Assembly (NCBI RefSeq): GCF_000002075.1
Contig: NW_004797299.1
Location: forward strand, 2,234,771-2,271,007
DNA: 36,237 nucleotides
From: Aplysia californica
Lineage: Eukaryota; Mollusca; Gastropoda; Aplysiida; Aplysiidae
Direction of reading: 5' to 3'
This document shows, in pieces, positions 30,939 to 36,237 of the stretch. The notes under the pieces were generated by a model. It saw only the letters and a program-made list of their open reading frames with translations. It did no database searches and was not told the DNA's origin. Made by a program: the position numbers and the translations under genes. Numbering within the stretch: the first letter of the stretch is position 1; the number at the start of each line of letters is the position of its first letter.

Positions 30939-31260
30939 GGGCATGTGGAGTCATTGGTATCATCTTAAAGCTTGTTCATTTGTTTATTGTTCGATGAAAA
31001 AATATCCATCTATTTTAAATACAGAAGTAAAGAAATTTGCGATTGAACGAGATAGGGTCACCTGGTTTCAGAAGTAAAGTTAATGGGGGAAATTGCCGCT
31101 GGATTCAGTTTAGTGATTTCCATATCTTATTGAGAGTCCTTGAAAACTGAACATTATATTTTGTTTGTGCCTTTAATCGTTTTTCAGCTAAATCAACAAC
31201 AAAAATGTATTTTTTAATGGATACAGAAAGCGTTGAATAGAAGAAAATTAATATAAAATT
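30939..31260 (+). repeat. Unclassified interspersed repeat U1
   Basis: Second copy of the repeat at 18873-19190 (GGGCATGTGGAGTCATTGGT, AGGGTCACCTGGTTTCAGAA, TTTTTTAATGGATACAGAAA). Confidence 0.65.
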
Positions 31261-31345
31261 GACAAACCAGTGGGAAAATGCCGATATTTTCAATTTCATT
31301 ATTTTGACGAGCACTTGATGATTTCACCACGATGCCTCACATATA

Positions 31346-31459
31346 CCTCAGTCAGTGGTGTAGTGGTGAGGTTTGTGGCTGCTGCACGCAAAGAACTGGC
31401 TGTTGTAAAGTGCGCAGCGCTATTGAGCATTAATATGCGCGGTATAAACGTTTCTGTTA
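31346..31459 (+). repeat. Truncated tRNA-derived SINE (S2-like) with AGT tail
   Basis: AGTCAGTGGTGTAGTGGTGA resembles an A-box head. GTAAAGTGCGCAGCGCTATT and ATGCGCGGTATAAACGTTTC resemble the S2 3' end (GCGCTTTACAAATG). It runs straight into the AGT tract. Confidence 0.6.
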
Positions 31460-31460
31460 T

Positions 31461-31558
<98 letters not shown>

Positions 31559-31583
31559 ATATTACTTTTATTATTATTATTAC

Positions 31584-31646
<63 letters not shown>

Positions 31647-31676
31647 CATTATTATCATCATTATTATATTATCATA
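31460..31676. repeat. (AGT)n then (ATT)n microsatellite
   Basis: About 33 perfect AGT units (31460-31558), then ATT repeats to 31676. They start at the 3' end of the SINE fragment, so they probably grew from its tail. Confidence 0.95.
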
Positions 31677-31682
31677 GGAGTC

Positions 31683-31800
31683 TTTGACCGATATCCGGCC
31701 AAAACTCTAAATTTCTTACCAACTGAAAAATAATGTTTATTGTGTCCCGTGCGCTCATGTGGCGTATGAAGTTACGAGCGCGTAAAACTCTTCCCCAAGA
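31683..31800 (+). repeat. 3' fragment of SINE S1
   Basis: CCGATATCCGGCCAAAACTC, TTGTGTCCCGTGCGCTCATG and GAAGTTACGAGCGCGTAAAA follow the last 120 bp of the copy ending at 30820. Confidence 0.6.
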
Positions 31801-32737
31801 AAACATTTCTAAATCGTAGGTCAATTTTTTTGACATTATGAATTTGATTACAGTTTGCCGTTTTCGCCTCCCTTTTGCAAAAGTATGAAAATGGCTTCTG
31901 GGCCATATCTTTAAAGGTCATATTTTGATCATTTTAAATTGTCAGATGTCTAGTTACAAAATTGAGCTTATTACATTATGTACCACTGACTCTTGACTGA
32001 AGAAGCTTAGTTTGTAAAGCAAATTTGGTTTATGTGGGAGCTGAGCTGTCTCTGAAAATCGTGTTTTTTTATATTTCGCGTTGTTCACAAAAAATATGTT
32101 TCTAAATTCGTAATTTCTTTAAATACCATCCTATTGCCATTAATTCGGTATCGAAATCCTCATAAGAGAAAGTTATGATATGTGGATTGATTTTTGTTCA
32201 CTTAAATTCAATATGAAAATTTAGCGTTGGGTTCCTATTATAAGCCACCAATGTTTGAAAAAAAAGAAAAAGAAAAACGAATCCAAAGTTTTAATCAAAC
32301 CAAAAGTACACAGTCAAGCATTTGAATTCAATATCTGTTGTTTTTAATCAAACAGAAAAAAATAATTTAGTAACAATAGTCAATTTTCAAAATTTGTTAA
32401 AACTTTATATGCTTTTCTTGAAATTCATTGACTTTTGTTCGTACGATTTCAATGAAAAACTAGGAAACTACCTGAAAGTGTATATTTTACAAGTGCATGT
32501 CTACTTGCTATATTTAAAAGGCTTTATTGTGACTAAATGGCTTATCTCCAGAATTCAAACTCTCACGTTTCCCCCCATTTGATCGCTTGCAAGATCATTC
32601 ATTGTTACTATGTCACCATATTATTTTGTATCAAACGTGAAGAAACCAATCGTTGCAGGATGCTTCGATTCAGCCTGTTCTTTAACAGCATACAGATTGT
32701 GAATCAAGTTAAATATCCTATTATTTCAACACTTTCA
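31801..32737. other. AT-rich intergenic sequence
   Basis: No gene, repeat or conserved segment is recognised between the S1 fragment and the serpin 3' end. Confidence 0.45.
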
Positions 32738-32743
32738 TTTATT
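32738..32743 (-). promoter_or_regulatory. Candidate polyadenylation signal of the serpin
   Basis: AATAAA on the minus strand lies about 210 bases past the serpin stop codon. This is a motif match at a sensible distance. Confidence 0.4.
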
Positions 32744-32955
32744 TTTCTTTTGTCATAGGATATTTAACTATAATGCTATTGTACCAGATACCTTCACTTA
32801 CAAATTCACGCTTTCTTAGATCCAAATCTTCGCAGAAACGTCAGAAATGAGTGAGGAAAAAGCACGTATGTATTGTCTCTGAGCTGGTACTGGAAGATGG
32901 AAGATGATGTTATGCAGTCCCTTTGAGCTGCTAGGCCAGGCAGAGCGTGTCCACC

Positions 32956-33082
32956 CTACCCCTGGCTCTCCTCACCAAGGAAGGCCCCCATGAAGAGCAC
33001 AGCGTTCATCAGCTTGTCCTTGATCAGAAACATGAAAGGCCGATTGACCTTGACCTCTGTTGTATGGCGCAGAAACGAGTTT
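32956..33082 (-). CDS. Serpin last exon: scissile part of the loop and C-terminal strands
   Basis: The acceptor is ATATCCCCAG|A, phase 2. It encodes RNSFLRHTTEVKV, then RPFMFLIKDKLMNAVLFMG (the serpin RPF..FLI....N..LFMG signature) and a short polar end before TAG. Confidence 0.88.
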
Positions 33083-34572
33083 CTGGGGATATATTTTAAC
33101 AGAAAATCAGAGGGTGAATGTCCTAGCAACAGCAAAAATATGTGAAGAATTCCGATCGCTCAATTGTTCTGATTTTGCGTTAAACCTGCTGTCTTTCTTG
33201 GGGAACAATGATCACATGTTAATGTGCTGTTTTTGGATGTTAGTTGTTGTTGTTTTTTTAGGGTGGGGGGTTCTAAACATACACCCAAACTTCATAAACA
33301 AAACAAAGCATGCTCCAACATTTTATTTTTACGACACGGACAGGTTTTTCGACCGTAGGCAAGCCGTACGGCCAGACGAAATCGAGGAAACTTGGTTTAT
33401 TATTACACGCAACAATCGTCCTGAAGGCGCCGCACATCGCGAGCAACATATTCTACACACTAGGCCTAGTCTGGGTGAAACCAAAGAGTCTACATAACAA
33501 GAGGGGCCACTTCTCTCTTTGAGCCAATTAAAAAAATGTCCTCAAAATTCGGTGGCGCCCTCTTCGCAAAAGCGCATCTTTTGTGAACAGAGTTATCCTA
33601 CTTGAGTTTAAAAAATCAAAGTGAAACTAGCAAGTTTTTTAATGCATTTCGGAAGAACGCTTTTTTTAAATGGTTATGCTGTCAAAAAACCTCTTCCGGG
33701 GGAAAGGGTGATTGTTTTCTTCGTTTAATTAGACTTTAGAATGAAAGGCTAGAGGTCATTAAAATAAAATTTTAAAAAACTAAAACTCCGCACTGAACGA
33801 ACCCGAACTGCTGATGAACAGCAGTCGATCTGCGCACGCAAGGAGGTGCTATTCCTATTCTTCTTCTGGAAAAACGAAAGAGAACTTCAAAACAGACTGC
33901 AGCGCCATCTGAAGCAAAGAGCGCACTTCCTGCGGACACTTTTTTGGCTGAGTGGCCCATCTTGTTATTTACTATCTTTGGCGAAACTTCACACACGTGT
34001 GTGCATCATGGTGCACAAAACATAAAAATGTGCAGGAATGGAAAATCCTTAAACACAAAACGAAACAAATCACTCGCGAGCCATTTCCCTAATTTTGATA
34101 CACTGATTCTGAATCTGGTGGTTTTTTTTTGTTGTGTTTTTTTAATATACGACGTGATTTTCTATAATTTTAAAACTAGTTCTGCCTTGCCTGGCGCAGC
34201 AAACTTCAAAGATAGTCGGCACTCCCCTCGGCCTCAAGGCCGGATGGCCGGACGTCAAATTCACAGGCAGCGGCCGTGGGTTCTTGACATCCGGCGGGCC
34301 GGCTATTCGCCGGGTCGGTTTGAGGCGCATGTCTTATTACACGTTACGATTGGCGTAGGGCCCAGAAATCTGTCCGGTTGGCCTGTACAATAAATAGGCC
34401 GTTTAGTTGCATTCATGTTCACAAGACCAATGCAATTAATTCGGACTGACCTGGCAAGGTAAACCGCCGTAGCGGCAGATGCTGTAGTCCCGCTTTCTGT
34501 GACCTCGATCACGGCCTTGTGCACGACCTTGTCAATATAGAGTGGGGTCACCGAGATACCGGAGAAGTTGGC
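32956..34572 (-). CDS. Serpin, 3' end only: hinge, reactive-centre loop and C-terminal strands (2 exons)
   Basis: Minus-strand exons are 34572-34451 (phase 0 in, 2 out) and 33082-32956. Together they encode ANFSGISVTPLYIDKVVHKA, the hinge EVTESGTTASAATAV, the loop YLARNSFLRHTTEVKV, then NRPFMFLIKDKLMNAVLFMG and AFLGEESQG-stop. Serpins trap target proteases by inserting the cleaved loop. The small-residue hinge (T-T-A-S-A-A-T) is of the inhibitory type. If the hinge Glu is P17, P1 would be Asn, but the loop seems about three residues longer than in alpha-1-antitrypsin, so a nearby Arg could be P1. The end lacks an ER-retention signal. Upstream exons (about 300 residues) are not visible in the window and probably lie beyond its right edge. 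Confidence 0.88.
33083..34450 (-). other. Serpin last intron (1368 bp)
   Basis: Searched by eye for additional RPF..FLI cassettes on the minus strand; none is present. A GC-rich stretch at 34180-34390 contrasts with the AT-rich rest and is unidentified. Confidence 0.6.
34451..34572 (-). CDS. Serpin penultimate exon: breach strand and hinge
   Basis: The acceptor on the minus strand is TCTTCCCATCGACAG|GCC and the donor TTGCCAG|GTCAGT. It encodes SVTPLYIDKVVHKAVIEV followed by TESGTTASAATAVYLA. HKA and E.G(T) are the conserved breach and hinge residues. Confidence 0.88.
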
Positions 34573-34624
34573 CTGTCGATGGGAAGAAATTTTCCGCGTT
34601 TGTAACGTGCATTCTCCTGGTACC

Positions 34625-34935
34625 GTCATCATCACCATTGTAATCATCATCATCACCATCATCATCATTATAATCATCATCATCATGGTAATAATAATAA
34701 TAAAAATAACAATAATATTATTATTATTATTATTAATAATAATAAAAATAATAATAATAATAATAGTAATAGTAATAGTAATTATTATCCTCATTATAGT
34801 AATATAATAATTATTATTATTATTATTACCATTATTATTAAATGATAATAGAAGAAGAAGAAGAAGAAGAAGAAGAAGAAGAAGAAGAAGAAGAAGAAGA
34901 AGAAGAAGAAGAAGAAGAAGAAGAAGAAGAAGAAG

Positions 34936-34967
<32 letters not shown>

Positions 34968-35073
34968 GAAGAAGAAGAAGAAGAAGAAGAAGAAGAAGAA
35001 GAAGAAGAAGAAGAAGAAGAAGAAGAAGAAGAAGAAGAAGAAGAAGAAAGAGAAGGAGGAGGAGGAGGAGGAG
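34625..35073. repeat. (ATC)/(ATA) repeats and a 220-bp (GAA)n tract in the serpin gene
   Basis: ATC- and ATA-type repeats to about 34840, then GAA from 34851 to 35049 with one TAGA interruption (near 34966), then GGA. Relative to the serpin the sense strand is TTC, as in gene B intron 4. The tract lies about 280 bp upstream of the penultimate-exon acceptor. Confidence 0.96.
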
Positions 35074-35221
35074 AACCCCAAACGGGATGTTCTTAACTTT
35101 CACTGTTTTGAGGGGTTTTAAAGGCTCTTGAATCCACCCTTTTTAGTTTGTTCCTTTCGGAGAAGGACGTTGAATTCGGAGGTCCAGCATCTTAAATGAC
35201 CATAAACTGTTGAAAGTTGAT

Positions 35222-35492
35222 ACCCTAGTTCAAAGTTCTGTCTGCTCAAAACCTAGTTTTGAAAAAAAAATTACATTAAAAAAAAAGAGTTTCACAACAC
35301 ACTTTTTCGAATGCAATTTCTTTGAATATCTCGATAACGACTCCGAATAATCTTACGATTTTGATAAAGCTGTCAGAACATTTTGGTTCCTGGCATTATG
35401 GTCTTGTTCTAGTGGAGGTTTTACCGCCCTCGCAACTGCATAAGGTCTAGGAACTCAAAACGGCCAAAAATGTCAAATGGAACTTCATTTTA
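35222..35492 (+). mobile_element. MITE M1 copy with a nested insertion
   Basis: CAAAGTTCTGTCTGCTCAAA, GATAACGACTCCGAATAATC and CAAAACGGCCAAAAATGTCA match the other M1 copies. Between 35400 and 35447 a foreign piece with CCCTCGCAACTGCATAAGGT, the complement of the S1/S3 3' end, interrupts the match. Confidence 0.7.
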
Positions 35493-36090
35493 AAAAAATA
35501 AAAAATTTTCCCTTGCCCATTTCTATGAGATTGAAGCCATCTGATTAGTAGAAAAAAGTGCATATGATTGTGTCCAATAGTGTATTACATGCATACTTAG
35601 TTTATCAATTAACTGTAATAGCGGATAGAGATTCCAGCCTATTCTATCGGGCCAAGACAAGTGTAGAGAGGAGCTAAGTGGGAAGACAGTATAGTGGCAG
35701 GTATGTTGGGGGTATTTGTAAGCGGGTTGTAAATAGCAAGTTGGCAGATTATGATCTTTACAATTGCAGCATTCTACTCCCTGATCCTTTGCCCCTAGTA
35801 ATCTTTTCGAGTCCGATTGAGCTTGGAGAGATTCTGGCGCAGGATCCTCGAGCCCAAATCGAGAGGGCACAATTTACACAGAATATTGTATCCCCTCGCC
35901 TCAGGGGGAGCGACCTCAAACTCCCGAATCAAGTACCCTGTGTCTGAATCCTCCCAGTCTCGTCCATTATTGGTGGATCTACTTCCATTGCTAACGTTGG
36001 AAGCAATTCCTACATTTTAAAAAAGCCAATTTTGTGGAAATGCTGGCTGAATATGTTTTAGTGGTTAGAAATGACTAGAGAGCAAGCGGG
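35493..36090. other. Unassigned sequence at the right end
   Basis: Open frames on both strands (about 90-115 codons) show no recognisable family and no serpin exon. No gene is called. Confidence 0.4.
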
Positions 36091-36092
36091 AG

Positions 36093-36131
<39 letters not shown>

Positions 36132-36145
36132 TAGAGAGAGAGAGA

Positions 36146-36199
<54 letters not shown>
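36091..36199. repeat. (GATA)n then (GA)n microsatellite
   Basis: Five GATA units, then about 90 bp of GA with a few interruptions. Confidence 0.95.
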
Positions 36200-36200
<1 letters not shown>

Positions 36201-36237
36201 GTGAGAGGGAATGAGAGAGCGGGAGGGGCAGTAGGGG

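Noticed and set aside
33060-33497. A 145-codon plus-strand frame opposite the serpin last exon
   Set aside because: Its start overlaps the serpin exon on the other strand and it otherwise lies in the intron; the FYFYDTDRFFDRRQAV part has no recognised family.
34303-35103. A 266-codon minus-strand frame with a poly-Leu start that ends in the serpin hinge
   Set aside because: The poly-Leu part is the GAA tract read on the minus strand. The serpin exon starts at a proper acceptor (34573), so the fused frame is an artefact.
1-36237. Retrovirus-like, LTR or Polinton-like elements
   Set aside because: No long direct terminal repeats, and no protease, integrase, capsid or envelope motifs were seen on either strand.

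Overview
The window looks like nuclear DNA from a lophotrochozoan animal, most likely a gastropod mollusc. That placement is inferred from spliced genes with GT-AG introns, very abundant long microsatellites (AC, GTT/AAC, ATT, TTC/GAA, AGT, GATA), tRNA-derived SINEs with (ATT)n tails, RTE-like LINE 3' ends, Tc1 and Helitron relics and several inverted-repeat MITE families. No species is claimed. There is one assembly gap (14636-15091).

Three host genes can be supported. Gene A (+, 3131-10876, six coding exons, 372 aa) and gene B (+, 18129-29181, five coding exons, 385 aa) are divergent head-to-tail paralogues. Each encodes a small extracellular leucine-rich-repeat (LRR) protein with a signal peptide, an LRRNT cysteine cap, about five or six LRRs, an LRRCT cap opening with Cys-Asp-Cys, and a hydrophobic C-terminal tail with nothing after it that looks like a cytoplasmic domain. 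That layout suggests GPI-anchored cell-surface proteins. All splice junctions were joined by phase, and both models stay open to the stop. The third gene is the 3' end of a serpin on the minus strand (34572-32956). Its two last exons encode the hinge, the reactive-centre loop and the C-terminal strands, with an intron inside the loop. Its earlier exons are presumably beyond the right edge.

Layout: 1-2960, simple repeats, a 1.49-kb Tc1/mariner relic with matching inverted terminal repeats (932-2417), and the probable gene A promoter. 2969-10876, gene A, whose introns hold microsatellites, a SINE, a LINE 3' end and a MITE 11 bp from a splice donor. 10877-18128, an intergenic stretch of LINE and SINE fragments, the gap, a 40-bp tandem array and a long-inverted-repeat MITE. 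18129-29181, gene B, whose introns hold a Helitron relic, a LINE end, SINE-like repeats, CAA/CCAA and a TTC tract of about 325 bp. 29176-32740, a second copy of the long-inverted-repeat MITE lying on the stop codon of gene B, then SINEs and AGT/ATT repeats. 32740-36237, the serpin 3' end, a 220-bp GAA tract, another MITE and a terminal GATA/GA tract.

No virus-like element, CRISPR array or rRNA was recognised. The main novelty candidate is the tandem LRR pair, which keeps its cysteine caps and tail type but shares only one intron position. No function beyond extracellular recognition or adhesion can be assigned from sequence.
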